Shown here: positions 35,205 to 44,628 of the stretch, in pieces
How the letters are laid out: the number at the start of each line of letters is the position of its first letter
How positions within the stretch are numbered: the first letter of the stretch is position 1
From: an uncultured delta proteobacterium
Lineage (GTDB): Bacteria; Myxococcota_A; Polyangia; Haliangiales; Haliangiaceae
DNA length: 64,000 nt
Assembly: GCA_900696455.1 (NCBI GenBank)
Contig: CAADGB010000477.1
Coordinates: 1-64,000, forward strand
Direction: 5' to 3'
Position numbers and translations under genes: made by a program
Notes under the pieces: generated by a model
What the model was told of the DNA's origin: nothing
Databases searched by the model: none
Seen by the model: the letters and a program-made list of their open reading frames with translations, nothing else

Positions 35205-36788
35205 ATGGCCGAGCCACCTCCCTCCTCACCGTCCGCCCCGCCGCTGCCGGCCCAGCTCGCGACGCAGTGGCGTCGCCTGCCGCGGCGCGCCCGGGTGCTC
35301 GCCGGGGCGATCCCGCTCGCCATCATGGTCGCGATCGCGTGGCTGACGCTGGGCGGTGGCGGCGAGCGCTGGCAGCCCCTGGCGCCGGCGATGAGCGTGG
35401 GGGACGCGACCGAGCTCGGCGCGCTCTTCGCCGGCCGCGGGATCCCGCACCGGGTGAGCGAGGGCGGTCGCGTGGTCGAGGTGCCGGCGTCCCGCCTCGA
35501 CGAGGCGCGTCGGATCGCGGCCGTGGCCGGCCTCCCGCGCGGCGGCGTGGGGTTCGAGGTCTTCGAGAACATGTCCCTCGGCCAGTCGTCGTTCGCCGAG
35601 CAGGTGAACTTCCGGCGCGCGCTCCAGGGCGAGCTCGCGCGCAGCATCACCGCGCTGGGGCCGGTGGAGGGGGCGCGGGTCCACGTCGCCCTCGGCAAGC
35701 GCTCGGTCTTCAAGGACGCCGACGAGCCGCCGAGCGCCTCGGTGGCGCTGCGGATCCAGGCCGGGGCCCGGCTCACGCCCGAGCAGGTCCGCGGCATCTC
35801 CCAGCTGGTCGCCGCGTCGGTCGAGGGCCTGTCGCCCGATCGGGTCGTGGTCGTCGATCAGCACGGCGAGGTGCTCTCGGGCGTCGAGCGGACGCCGGGG
35901 TCGACGCAGGCCGACCTCGAGACCGCGCTTGCGGCGCGGGTCCGGACCATGCTCGAGCGCGTCGTCGGCGCCGGCCACGTCGCGGTCGTGGCCTCGGTGC
36001 AGATGGACCGGCGACGGGTGAGCACGTCCGAAGAGATCTTCGACAAGGACCGGACGGCGGTGCGCAGCGAGGCCCGCACGGGCGCGCCGGCGGTGCCCGG
36101 CGCGGTCACCGGCGGCGTCGCCGGGGTGCAGGGCAACCTGCCCGGCGCGCCCGCGGCCGCGGCCGGCGCCGCGGCCGGTGCGGTCGCCAGCGGTTCGTCC
36201 ACGGTCAACTACGAGGTCTCGCGCATCGTGCGCCAGGTCGATGAGCCGGTGGAGCGCGTCGCCCGGCTCCACCTCGCGATCCTCGTCGACCACACCGTCG
36301 ACGGCAGCGGTGCGGCGGTGCCGCGGGCCCAGGCCGAGCTCGACCAGCTCGCTCAGCTGGCGCGTCAGGCCGCGGGCTTCGATCCGGAGCGCGGCGACGC
36401 GCTGGAGATCCGCTCGTTCCCGTTCGCCGCCGACGATCCCGAGGCGGTGGCGCCGCCGGTCGCGGCGCGACCGACCCTGCCGGTCCCGGTGCCGGTGGCG
36501 GCCGGGGCCGCGGGCGGCGTCCTGCTGCTGGTCGTCGCGGTCGTCCTCCTGTGGCGGCGGCGCGCCCGGCGGGGGACGTCGACCGTCACCATGGCCCTGC
36601 CGGCGCCCGTCGTCGAGCTCGAGCGCGCGCTCGCCGGCGACGAGGGCGCGCTGCCGTCCTCGGCGGCGCTCCCCGGGCGCACGCTCGAGGGCCGCGTCGC
36701 CGACGCGGTCCGCGCCGACCTGCCGCGGGCGAGCCGCGTCCTGGCCGCCTGGCTCGCCGAGCCCGACCCCAAGCCGACCAAGTCATGA
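35205..36788 (+). CDS. fliF: Flagellar MS-ring protein FliF
   Basis: 527 residues. A first membrane helix at about 32-49 (LAGAIPLAIMVAIAWLTLG), ring-building motifs with GVGFEVFENMSLGQSSFAEQ and LARSITALGPVEGARVH, an Ala/Gly-rich insert near residues 300-325 (AGAAAGAVASGSSTVNYEVS), a second helix at about 425-447 (AAGAAGGVLLLVVAVVLLW), and a cytoplasmic tail that binds FliG. Slightly shorter than the enteric protein. Its stop overlaps fliG as ATGA. Confidence 0.95.
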   Translation: MAEPPPSSPSAPPLPAQLATQWRRLPRRARVLAGAIPLAIMVAIAWLTLGGGGERWQPLAPAMSVGDATELGALFAGRGIPHRVSEGGRVVEVPASRLDEARRIAAVAGLPRGGVGFEVFENMSLGQSSFAEQVNFRRALQGELARSITALGPVEGARVHVALGKRSVFKDADEPPSASVALRIQAGARLTPEQVRGISQLVAASVEGLSPDRVVVVDQHGEVLSGVERTPGSTQADLETALAARVRTMLERVVGAGHVAVVASVQMDRRRVSTSEEIFDKDRTAVRSEARTGAPAVPGAVTGGVAGVQGNLPGAPAAAAGAAAGAVASGSSTVNYEVSRIVRQVDEPVERVARLHLAILVDHTVDGSGAAVPRAQAELDQLAQLARQAAGFDPERGDALEIRSFPFAADDPEAVAPPVAARPTLPVPVPVAAGAAGGVLLLVVAVVLLWRRRARRGTSTVTMALPAPVVELERALAGDEGALPSSAALPGRTLEGRVADAVRADLPRASRVLAAWLAEPDPKPTKS

Positions 36789-37819
36789 CCTCAGCCATCG
36801 TCACTCGTCACGGAACCCCGCTCGCCCCGCGGCACCGCGCCGCGATCGCCGTGCTCGCCCTGGAGGACGAGCTCGCGGCCCAGCTCATGGCCCAGCTCGA
36901 GGAGCACGACCTGCGGGCGCTCGCCGCGGCCGTCGACGATCTCGATCAGGTCCCGCCGGAGGCGCTGATCGGCGTGCTCGAGGAGCTGGAGGACGCGCTG
37001 CGCGGGCCGATGTCGGTGGCGCGCGCCGGTGGCGGGCGGTACCTCCGTCAGCTCGCCGCCCGATCGCTGGGCGAGGATCGCGCGGAGCGCTTGTTCGCAC
37101 CACCGGTGGTCGCTCCTCCACCCGAGCCCATCGAGCAGCTGCGCAACGCCCGCACCCAGGCCCTGGCCGACGTGCTCGCCGAGGAGCACCCCCAGGTCGC
37201 GGCGATGGTCCTGACCCAGCTCCCGGCCCTGACCGCCGCCGGCGTGCTCCTGGCGATGCCGCGCGAGCTGGCCGCCGAGCTGGCGACGCGGGTGGCCGGC
37301 CTCGACGAGGTGCCCGACCACGCCGTGCTCGAGGCGTCGACCTCGCTGGTGAGCGCGCTCGCCGCCAACGGCGGCCTCGCCAGCTCCGACCATCGTTCGG
37401 ACTTCGACGGCCTCGCCTTCGCGGCGTCGATCGTCAACGAGATGGCTGGGGACGATGGCGATCGCCTCCTCGAGCAGATGGGCGCGATCGACGAGGCCAC
37501 GGTCGCCCGGGTCCGCGAGGCGATGTTCACGTTCGAGGACCTGCTGCGCATCGAGGTCCGCGCCATGGCCCCGCTCCTGCGAGCGGTCCAGAGCGAGACC
37601 GTGGTCGCCGCGCTGCAGACCGCCGGTGACAACCTGCGCCAGCACTTCTTCTCCGGCCTGTCGCAACGCGCGGCGGCGACGCTCAAGGACGACCTGGCGG
37701 CGAGCCCGCCGCGGCGGGTGTCGGAGGTCGAGGCCGCGCAGCGCGAGATCATCGAGACCGCGATGCGGCTCGCCGCCGAGGGCACGATCCAGCTGCCGCC
37801 GCGCGGGAGCGAGGCGTGA
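36785..37819 (+). CDS. fliG: Flagellar motor switch protein FliG
   Basis: 344 residues, usual length. The middle domain has the EHPQ motif (LAEEHPQVAAMVLTQLP) and the C-terminal torque domain MFTFEDLLRIEVRAMAPLLR with LKDDLAASPPRRVSEVEAAQ, all FliG hallmarks. The N-terminal domain that binds FliF is weaker in similarity. It forms the rotor ring that meets MotA. Overlaps both neighbours by 4 bases. Confidence 0.95.
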   Translation: MTSAIVTRHGTPLAPRHRAAIAVLALEDELAAQLMAQLEEHDLRALAAAVDDLDQVPPEALIGVLEELEDALRGPMSVARAGGGRYLRQLAARSLGEDRAERLFAPPVVAPPPEPIEQLRNARTQALADVLAEEHPQVAAMVLTQLPALTAAGVLLAMPRELAAELATRVAGLDEVPDHAVLEASTSLVSALAANGGLASSDHRSDFDGLAFAASIVNEMAGDDGDRLLEQMGAIDEATVARVREAMFTFEDLLRIEVRAMAPLLRAVQSETVVAALQTAGDNLRQHFFSGLSQRAAATLKDDLAASPPRRVSEVEAAQREIIETAMRLAAEGTIQLPPRGSEA

Positions 37820-38598
37820 GCGGAGACAGGGGGGCGCGACGGCCGTGGCTCTCGGGCAGCGGCGTGGTCGCCCGCCAGGACTTCGCGTCGCGCCTGCCGG
37901 CGATCGGCGCGCGGACGACGCGGGGCTGGCTCGCCGTGGCCTCGGGTGCGGGCGGGGCGCCAGGGGCGGGTGGCGAGGGTGCGGCGGGCCAGGCGCACGA
38001 AGGGCAGCGGGAGGAGCTCGAGCGAGCCCGCATCGAGGCGGTCGCCGCCGGTCGGGCGGAAGGACGGGCGGAGACCGAGCACGCCCTCGCCGCCCTCGCC
38101 GCCGCGACCGGGGCGCTGGCTCGGGCGGCCGAGCGCCGTGACGAGCAGATCGCCGAGCTGGCCGTGGAGCTGGCCCTCGGGCTGTGTGCCGAGCTGGCGC
38201 CGGTGGCGGCGGCGATCGATCGCAGCGCCACGATCAACCTGGTGCGTGGCGTGATCGACGCGGCCAGCGCCGACGCCGGAAGCGGGCGCGAGATCGTGCT
38301 TCGCCTCAACGCCGACGACCTCGCGGTGCTGGGAGGGCGCCTGGGGCCTGCGATCCGTAGCGAGGTCGGCCCCGAGCTGCTCCCCGGAGAGGTCTGGCTC
38401 GAGGCCCCGCGCGTGGTCGTCGACGGGCGCTGGGCGTCTCGGCTGACCGCCCTCCGCGACGACCTGCTGGCGCTCGTCCACGGCGCCGACGCTGGCGTGG
38501 AGCTGGCCACCGAGGGCGGCCCGGCGGGCACGCCGCCGAGGACGGACGCGGCGGTGGCGCCTGCGGACGCCGGCACCGGCGAGGAGCCGGGGCGATGA
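37816..38598 (+). CDS. fliH: Flagellar export regulator FliH
   Basis: 260 residues from a GTG overlapping the fliG stop. It has a Gly/Ala-rich front, a coiled-coil stretch (about residues 60-110, REELERARIEAVAAGRAEGR) with the small-residue GxxxA-type repeats seen in FliH, and a C-terminal V-type ATPase subunit E-like domain (VLRLNADDLAVL, EVWLEAPRVVVDGRWASRL). FliH binds FliI and holds it at the export gate. An extra Pro/Ala/Asp tail of about 40 residues is present. Confidence 0.9.
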   Translation: MSGDRGARRPWLSGSGVVARQDFASRLPAIGARTTRGWLAVASGAGGAPGAGGEGAAGQAHEGQREELERARIEAVAAGRAEGRAETEHALAALAAATGALARAAERRDEQIAELAVELALGLCAELAPVAAAIDRSATINLVRGVIDAASADAGSGREIVLRLNADDLAVLGGRLGPAIRSEVGPELLPGEVWLEAPRVVVDGRWASRLTALRDDLLALVHGADAGVELATEGGPAGTPPRTDAAVAPADAGTGEEPGR

Positions 38599-39926
38599 GT
38601 CGTCCCGCGACGCGCGACCACCGGCGCGCCCTCGGGGCCGAGCTGTCCGCCCTCGCTCGTCGTGGCGGCGGCCCCGTCGTCGGCGGACGGGTGATCGAGG
38701 TCAGCGGCCTGGTGGTCCGGATCTCGGGGTTCCCGGTTCGAAGCGGCGATGTCGTGGAGCTCGGTGCCGGCGCCGACGGCGCGCTCTCCTGCGAGGTCGT
38801 GGGGTTTCGCGGCGATGATCTCCTCGCGATCCCTCTCGGCGCGTCGCGCAACATCACGCCCGGGGCGCCGGTGTGGCGCTCCGGCGCCCGCTCGAAGGTC
38901 GCGGTGGGGGCGGCGCTGCTCGGCCGCTTCGTCGATCCCTTCGGCGAGCCGATCGATGGCGGGCCGCCGCTGAGCCTGGCGGGGCGGATGCCGGTCGAGG
39001 GGGCGCCGCTACCGATCGCGCGACGGGCCCCGGTGGACGATCGCTTCGCCACCGGCGTCCGCGTCATCGACGGCCTCCTGCCGTGTGGGCGCGGGCAGCG
39101 GGTCGGGATCTTCGCCGGCGCCGGCTGCGGCAAGAGCGTCCTCGTCGAGCAGATCGCCACCCACGCCGAGGCCGACGTGGTCGTGATCGGCCTCATCGGC
39201 GAGCGGGGTCGCGAGGTCCGGGAGCTCATGAGCTCGAGGCGGCGGGATCGACTGGTCGCCGTGGTGGCGACCGCCGATCGCTCTCCCCTCGAGCGTGTCC
39301 GCGGCGCCGCGGTCGCCTCGTCGATCGCCGAGTGGTTTCGCGCGCAGGGCAAGCACGTCCTGCTCGTCATCGACTCGCTGACCCGGTTCGCGATGGCCCA
39401 GCGCGAGATCGGTCTGTCGCTGGGCGAACCGCCGGCGACCAAGGGCTACCCGCCCAGCGTCTTCGCGTCCTTGCCTCGGCTCCTGGAGCGCGTCGCGCCC
39501 GAGAGCGGGGGCGGCAGCATCACCGGCTTCTACACCGTCCTCGTCGAGGGCGACGATCTGAGCGACCCGATCGCCGACTCGGCGCGCTCGCTCCTCGACG
39601 CCCACATCGTCCTCAGCCGCGATCTGGCCGACCGCGGGCACTTCCCGGCGGTGGACGCGCTGAGCAGCGCGTCCCGCGTGGCGCGTCGCGTGGCCGGCGC
39701 GGACGCCGCCGCGCTCGGCGAGCGCGCGCGGGTCGCCCTCGCGACCCGCCGCCAGGCCATGGAGCTCCAGGCCCTGGGGGCGTACGCCCCGGGGGTCAAC
39801 CCCGAGATGGACGCCGCGATCGCGATCGGCAAGCGCCTCGACGCCTGGTCGCGGCAGGGCGCCGACGAGTTCGTCCCCTGGATCGATAGCCTGCGTGGCC
39901 TGCGCGCCGCGCTCGACAAGGAGTGA
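38595..39926 (+). CDS. fliI: Flagellum-specific export ATPase FliI
   Basis: 443 residues, usual length. Walker A is AGAGCGKS at about residues 176-183, Walker B HVLLVIDSLTRFA, and the FliI/V-ATPase signature PPATKGYPPSVFASLPRLLE follows, with FYTVLVEGDDLSDPIAD. It energises unfolding or docking of export substrates. Coupled to fliH (ATGA) and fliJ. Confidence 0.96.
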   Translation: MSRPATRDHRRALGAELSALARRGGGPVVGGRVIEVSGLVVRISGFPVRSGDVVELGAGADGALSCEVVGFRGDDLLAIPLGASRNITPGAPVWRSGARSKVAVGAALLGRFVDPFGEPIDGGPPLSLAGRMPVEGAPLPIARRAPVDDRFATGVRVIDGLLPCGRGQRVGIFAGAGCGKSVLVEQIATHAEADVVVIGLIGERGREVRELMSSRRRDRLVAVVATADRSPLERVRGAAVASSIAEWFRAQGKHVLLVIDSLTRFAMAQREIGLSLGEPPATKGYPPSVFASLPRLLERVAPESGGGSITGFYTVLVEGDDLSDPIADSARSLLDAHIVLSRDLADRGHFPAVDALSSASRVARRVAGADAAALGERARVALATRRQAMELQALGAYAPGVNPEMDAAIAIGKRLDAWSRQGADEFVPWIDSLRGLRAALDKE

Positions 39927-39928
39927 AC

Positions 39929-40366
39929 GTGTCTCCACCTCCCCGCGCCATCCGCCTCGCCCTCCGCGCCCGCGCCAACCTCCGCGACGTCGCCGCGGCC
40001 CGCGAGGCCAGCGCCCGCCACCAGGAGTCGCTCGCCGCCGACGCGGCCCGTCGATCCGGCGAGGACCTCGACGACGCGCTCGACGCCGCCCGGGACCAGC
40101 TCGCGGCGACCAGCGGCGTCGCCGAGCTGATCCGCATCGCCAGCGAGCTCGAGGCCGACCGCGCGGCGGCGATCGATGCCGAGCGGATCCGGCAGGCGGC
40201 CGCGTCGGCGCGCCAGCGCGCCGAGCAGGAGCTCCAGCTCCGCGCACGTCAGCTGCGGACGGTCGAACACGCGCTCGACCGTTGCCTCGCCGAGCACGCC
40301 GACGGCGCGACCCGCGCCGAGCAGCGCCTGACCGACGATCTCGGCGCTCGGAGGCGCGGGCCGTGA
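39929..40366 (+). CDS. fliJ: Flagellar export chaperone FliJ
   Basis: 145 residues, almost wholly helical coiled coil with Ala/Arg/Asp/Glu heptads and no Cys-rich or membrane part, as for FliJ, which links FliI to FlhA. A GTG at 39923 overlaps the fliI stop, but AAGGAG ends just before 39924 and lies 5 bases before the GTG at 39929, so the latter is chosen. Identity rests on position between fliI and fliK as much as on sequence. Confidence 0.85.
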   Translation: MSPPPRAIRLALRARANLRDVAAAREASARHQESLAADAARRSGEDLDDALDAARDQLAATSGVAELIRIASELEADRAAAIDAERIRQAAASARQRAEQELQLRARQLRTVEHALDRCLAEHADGATRAEQRLTDDLGARRRGP

Positions 40367-41481
40367 AGCCGGTGACGAGGGACACGCCGCTGGGGTCGAG
40401 CGCCTCGCCCGCCCGCGTCGCGACGCGTAGCCCGACCGGCGACCGCGGCTTCGCCGCCGTCATGGCGCAGCTTCCGCGTGAGCCGCGCGAACCCGCGGCC
40501 AGGACGGCCGGCGCGACCGCTGAGACGTCCGGAAGCCGGACGACACCCTCGCCGGCCTCGCCAGCCGAGCCGCCGACGCCGCGCGCCGCGCCGGCGCGTC
40601 CGCCGCGAGCGCGGACGCCTGACCCCGCGCCCCCGCCGTCCGCCACCCAGGGGGCCACGGGGAGCAGCGCGCTCGACCCTGACGCCGGCGCGCCCGCGGT
40701 CGTGACCTCGACCAGCACCAGCACCAGCGGGAACCCCGCGGGGAGCTTCGCGGGCGCGCCCACCTCCGCCGTCGACCTCGCCATCGGCGTGCCGGCGAGC
40801 CCGGGGGCTCCGCCGCCCCGCGAATCCTCCGCCGGCGATGACGAGCTCGTCGAGTGGTCCCTCGGGCCCCGCCCGGACCCCGCCTCCTTGCCCGGCGGAC
40901 CGGGCGACGGGGTGGCGGTCGAGCCACGCAGCCTCGCGGTCGAGGGCCCGATCGCCGGTCAGGGGCCGCCTGACCACGCCGCGCCGCCGGCCGCGAGCCA
41001 GGTGATCCAGGTCGACGTCGGACGCGCCGGCGAGCTCCGTGGCGCCGGTGCGATCGCGGTGAGCGCACCGGACGGCGCTGGCCGCGTCGTCGCGGGAGAC
41101 CCGGCCGCGATCGAGGTCGACCCTGCGACCGCGCCCGCCAGCGCCGTCCACGCCCGGATCGTCCTCGACCACGACCACGACCGGGTCGTGGTGTCGGTGG
41201 CGCTGCGACACGGCGTCGTCGATGTCGCGATCCGGACCACCGACCCCGAGCTCGCTGCGGCCGTGAGCAGCAACGCCCGCGAGCTCGCGGGCTCGCTTCG
41301 TGGGCAGGGCCTTCAACTCGGTGACCTCGCGGCGGGTGATGAGCCGGGCCGGGAGCCCAGCACGCCGCCGGGTGGGCGGTCCGTGGCCCGGGGCGGTACC
41401 TCCGAGCCCGATCGTCCCGATCTCGATCTCACGCCCGAGCTCCTCCGGGCCCGGGATCCTCGCTTGCGTGCGCTGGCCTGA
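40363..41481 (+). CDS. fliK: Flagellar hook-length control protein FliK
   Basis: 372 residues. The first 290 are low-complexity Pro/Ala/Ser/Thr/Gly, as in the ruler part of FliK. The C-terminal domain (about 255-325, ARIVLDHDHDRVVVSVALRH, VDVAIRTTDPELAAAVSSNA, LAGSLRGQGLQLGDL) matches the substrate-switch domain that acts on FlhB. The GTG start overlaps the fliJ stop as GTGA. Confidence 0.88.
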   Translation: MKPVTRDTPLGSSASPARVATRSPTGDRGFAAVMAQLPREPREPAARTAGATAETSGSRTTPSPASPAEPPTPRAAPARPPRARTPDPAPPPSATQGATGSSALDPDAGAPAVVTSTSTSTSGNPAGSFAGAPTSAVDLAIGVPASPGAPPPRESSAGDDELVEWSLGPRPDPASLPGGPGDGVAVEPRSLAVEGPIAGQGPPDHAAPPAASQVIQVDVGRAGELRGAGAIAVSAPDGAGRVVAGDPAAIEVDPATAPASAVHARIVLDHDHDRVVVSVALRHGVVDVAIRTTDPELAAAVSSNARELAGSLRGQGLQLGDLAAGDEPGREPSTPPGGRSVARGGTSEPDRPDLDLTPELLRARDPRLRALA

Positions 41482-41487
41482 TGCGCG

Positions 41488-41503
41488 CGGGCCGAACCTT
41501 GCA
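41488..41503 (+). promoter_or_regulatory. Sigma-54-like promoter of flgD-flgE
   Basis: CGGGCCGAACCTTGCA keeps GG-N10-GC and a perfect TTGCA (9 of 12 fixed positions). The predicted start at about 41514 falls in AGGAG, giving an 8-base leader. It lies in the only gap within the fliF-flgE run. Confidence 0.5.
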
Positions 41504-41521
41504 CCCAGGCCCAGGAGAACC

Positions 41522-42187
41522 ATGATCGATCCAGCAAGTCCCAACCTCGGGCTCGGCGCCCCTGCGGGCGCCGGCGGCCTGGGGGGGAGTTCGCCCGCCG
41601 CCAGCCGGGACCAGTTCCTCCGGCTGTTCGTCGCGCAGCTCCAGAACCAGAACCCGCTCGACCCGCAGTCGGGGGCCGACATGGTCGCCCAGCTCGCGCA
41701 GTTCTCGTCGCTCGAGCAAGCGGTCGCGACCAACCACCGGCTCGCCGAGCTCATCGCGGCGCAGGACGCCGCCGGGAGCGCCGGCCTGGCCGACCTCGTG
41801 GGCCGGCAGGTGACGGCGACGGCCTCGACGATCGAGGTCGACGGACCCCTGCCAGCGCTCCAGATCTCTGCCGCCGAGCCGCTGGGTGGCGGTGAGGTCG
41901 TGATCCGTTCGGCCTCGGGCGCCGAGGTTCGGCGCATCGCCTTCGGTCCCGGGGCGTCTCCGCTCACCGTCCCCGGCAGCGCCGACCCGCCGCTGCCGCC
42001 CGGCACCTACACCGTGGAGGTCGTCGCCACCGGGCGCGGCGGGACCTCGATCAACGCGCGTCCGGAGCTGGTCGGCGTCGTCGACGCCGTCGAGCTCACC
42101 GCGCATGGGCCCCGCCTCCGGATCGCCGGAGCGCGGATCTCGCCCGCGACCGTGACCACCATCGCCCGTTCCCCAGGAGAGCCATGA
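41522..42187 (+). CDS. flgD: Flagellar hook cap protein FlgD
   Basis: 221 residues. The conserved N-terminal part DQFLRLFVAQLQNQNPLDPQ, then AQLAQFSSLEQAVATNHRLA, is typical. The C-terminal half has the FlgD beta-domain (VVIRSASGAEVRRIAFGPGA, PPLPPGTYTVEVVATG). FlgD scaffolds hook assembly. AGGAG is 4 bases before the ATG. flgE follows with an ATGA overlap. Confidence 0.94.
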   Translation: MIDPASPNLGLGAPAGAGGLGGSSPAASRDQFLRLFVAQLQNQNPLDPQSGADMVAQLAQFSSLEQAVATNHRLAELIAAQDAAGSAGLADLVGRQVTATASTIEVDGPLPALQISAAEPLGGGEVVIRSASGAEVRRIAFGPGASPLTVPGSADPPLPPGTYTVEVVATGRGGTSINARPELVGVVDAVELTAHGPRLRIAGARISPATVTTIARSPGEP

Positions 42188-43467
42188 GCATCTTGACCAG
42201 CCTCTACACCGGCGCCAGCGGCATGGGCGCCCACGGCGGCGCCATCGGCGTCGTCGGCGACAACATCGCCAACGTCTCGACGATCGGCTTCAAGCGCGGG
42301 CGGGCGGTGTTCGCCGACGTCCTCGGCGGGAGCCTCGGCGGACAACGCCTCGGCGCCGGCGTCCGCCTCGCCGGCATCGACCAGCAGTTCGGCCAGGGCG
42401 CGATCCAGCAGACCGGGGGCACCCTCGACCTCGCGATCCGCGGGCGCGGGATGTTCGCGGTGAGCGGGTCCCACGATGGGCGCGCCGCGACGTACTACAC
42501 CCGGGACGGGCGCTTCTCGCTCGACGCCAGCGGGCACATGGTAGACATCCGCGGGCTGCGCCTCCAGGGCTACCCGATCGACGCCGCGGGGGTCATGTCC
42601 ACCGCGCCGGGCGATCTCCGCCTCGCCGGCCAGACCGCGCCGCCGGTCGCGACCGCGATCGCCAACCTGGCCGTCAACCTCGACGCGTCGGCCACCCCGC
42701 CGGCGGCGTGGGATCCGACCGATCCGCAGGGGACCTCGAACTTCGCCACCTCGGCGACCGTGTACGACTCCCTGGGCGCACCCCGTCGGGTCGACCTCTA
42801 CTTCCGTGCGCAAGGCGGCGGGGCGTGGGAGTGGCACGCCATGGTCGACGGGGGGGAGCTCACCGGCGGCACGCCCGGGGTCGCGACCGAGATCGCGAGC
42901 GGCGCGCTCACCTTCACCCCCAGCGGCGCGCTCGACACCGAGACCACGAACGCTGCCAGCGCCGACTTCCTGAACGCCCAGCCCGGACAGGTCATCGCCT
43001 TCGACTTCGGCGACGCCATCACGACCGACGGCGGCACCGGCCTGCTCGGCTCGACGCAGTTCGCGTCGGGCTCGGCCGTCCGAGCGCTCGACATCGATGG
43101 CCACGGCGCCGGCGCCCTGGTCGACGTCGTCATCACCGACGACGGGACGATCACGGGCCTCTTCGACAACGGCGAGACCCGCGCGCTGGCGCGCGTCGCG
43201 CTCGCGCTGTTCGGGGACGAGGAGGGGCTGACGCGGGCGGGGGACGGGCTCTACGCCGAGAGCGCGGCGTCGGGCCAGCCGCTCATGGCCGCCGCGGCCA
43301 CGGGCGGTCGCGGCGCGATCTCCGGGGGCGCGCTCGAGGGCTCGAACGTCGAGCTCGGGGACGAACTGGTGACGCTCATCGCCTACCAGCGCGCCTTCCA
43401 GGCCAACGTGAAGACCGTGACCACGGCCGACGAGATGCTGGCCGAGGTCGCGTCGATCAAGCGCTGA
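42184..43467 (+). CDS. flgE: Flagellar hook protein FlgE
   Basis: 427 residues. The N-terminal hook/rod signature is present (SLYTGASGMGAHGGAIGVVG, DNIANVSTIGFKRGRAVF) and the C-terminal one ENVELGDEL-type segment (GALEGSNVELGDELVTLIAY, QRAFQANVKTVTTADEMLAE). The middle hosts the surface-exposed hook domains (TSATVYDSLGAPRRVDLYFR). Last gene of the fli/flg block before the convergent kinase. Confidence 0.95.
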   Translation: MSILTSLYTGASGMGAHGGAIGVVGDNIANVSTIGFKRGRAVFADVLGGSLGGQRLGAGVRLAGIDQQFGQGAIQQTGGTLDLAIRGRGMFAVSGSHDGRAATYYTRDGRFSLDASGHMVDIRGLRLQGYPIDAAGVMSTAPGDLRLAGQTAPPVATAIANLAVNLDASATPPAAWDPTDPQGTSNFATSATVYDSLGAPRRVDLYFRAQGGGAWEWHAMVDGGELTGGTPGVATEIASGALTFTPSGALDTETTNAASADFLNAQPGQVIAFDFGDAITTDGGTGLLGSTQFASGSAVRALDIDGHGAGALVDVVITDDGTITGLFDNGETRALARVALALFGDEEGLTRAGDGLYAESAASGQPLMAAAATGGRGAISGGALEGSNVELGDELVTLIAYQRAFQANVKTVTTADEMLAEVASIKR

Positions 43468-43498
43468 GGGGGCGGTCGGGCTCGGCCCGGCGCGACGG

Positions 43499-43521
43499 GC
43501 CCGGCCCGGCGCGGGCCGGGC
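43499..43521. terminator. 9-bp GC hairpin between flgE and the convergent kinase
   Basis: GCCCGGCCC and GGGCCGGGC pair perfectly around GGCGC, 31 bases after the flgE stop. It suits a bidirectional terminator between convergent genes. No T-run is seen. The rest of 43468-43602 is GC-rich with smaller inverted repeats. Confidence 0.45.
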
Positions 43522-43602
43522 TGCGGGCCGGCGGCGAGGGCTCGCCCGGCGCACGTGGGACCACCTGCCCGCCCGCCGCCGCAGGGGTGGCGAGCGGTCG
43601 TG

Positions 43603-44628
43603 TCAGGCGCCGGCGGCGGCCCAGCGCTCGGCGGCGCGAGCACCGGGGGGCATCGCGAACGCGATGTCGGCCAGCACGGAGGCGACCTCGGCCATGCGCG
43701 GGCGCATGCCGGGCTCCTTGCTCAGCATGCGGACGACCAGCCGGTCGAGGACCGAGGGGACGCCGCGGTGGAGCGACGGCGGCGCCGGCAGGTGCGCGCA
43801 GTGGGCCGTCATGATCGCCGCGATCGACCCATCGAACGGGGCTGCGCCGGTGAGGAGCTCGTAGAGCACGCAGCCCAGCGCGTAGACGTCCGAGCGGGGC
43901 TCGGCGTGGCCGCGCCACTGCTCGGGCGCCATGTAGCACGGCGTCCCGGCGATCTCGGCGGTGTCGCAGGTGCTCGCCCGCGCCACGCCGAAGTCGAGCA
44001 CCTTGACCCGGGGCCAGCCGGCGAGACCATCCTGGTAGAGCACGATCAGGTTCTCGGGCTTGAGGTCGCAGTGGACGATCTGGGCGTCGTGCATCGCCGC
44101 GACGGCGTCGGCGATCTGGGCGCCGAGGGCGGCCACCGCGCCCAGCTCGAGCTGGCCGCGCTCGCACAGCGCCGCCAGGTTCTCGCCATCGAGCAGCTCC
44201 ATCACCAGGTAGGGCAGCCCGCACGAGCTCTTGCCGGCGGAGGTGATCCGCACCAGCCCGCGATGCGCCACCCGCCGCGACACCTCGAGCTCGCCGAGGA
44301 AGCGAGCCTCGATCTCCTGCTGGGCGGCCCAGCGCGCGTCGAGGACCTTGATCGCGACCCGGGTGCGCGTCCGCAGGTGCTCTCCCAGCCACACCGTACA
44401 CATCCCACCTCGCGCCACCAGCGACAGCAGGCGGTGGGCGTCGAGCCGCAACGCGGGGTCGGGGATCGTCTCCACCGGCTGACTGCCGGCCGCGAACGCT
44501 CCTCTCGATAGCGGCAAGGTGGGCACCACGGTGGACTCCATTTGCATCGGGGATGCCATCGGCAGGTTCTCGGAACTGCTCGATCCGTCGGTCGGTGCGC
44601 CGTCGAGGCTGACGAGGGGCGTCAGCAT
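43603..44628 (-). CDS. Ser/Thr protein kinase paired with Hsp70-like protein
   Basis: 341 residues. Kinase motifs are LVARGGMCTVW (glycine loop, weakly kept), VAIKVL, catalytic loop VHCDLKPEN, VLDFG and YMAPE with DVYALGCVLYELL. The catalytic loop has Cys instead of Arg, so it is a non-RD kinase. About 45 residues of Ser/Met-rich lead precede the domain; no membrane helix or sensory domain follows. The ATG at 44628 overlaps the end of the Hsp70-like gene, so the pair is translationally linked. An ATG far upstream would run deep into that gene and is rejected. Confidence 0.88.
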   Translation of the reverse strand: MLTPLVSLDGAPTDGSSSSENLPMASPMQMESTVVPTLPLSRGAFAAGSQPVETIPDPALRLDAHRLLSLVARGGMCTVWLGEHLRTRTRVAIKVLDARWAAQQEIEARFLGELEVSRRVAHRGLVRITSAGKSSCGLPYLVMELLDGENLAALCERGQLELGAVAALGAQIADAVAAMHDAQIVHCDLKPENLIVLYQDGLAGWPRVKVLDFGVARASTCDTAEIAGTPCYMAPEQWRGHAEPRSDVYALGCVLYELLTGAAPFDGSIAAIMTAHCAHLPAPPSLHRGVPSVLDRLVVRMLSKEPGMRPRMAEVASVLADIAFAMPPGARAAERWAAAGA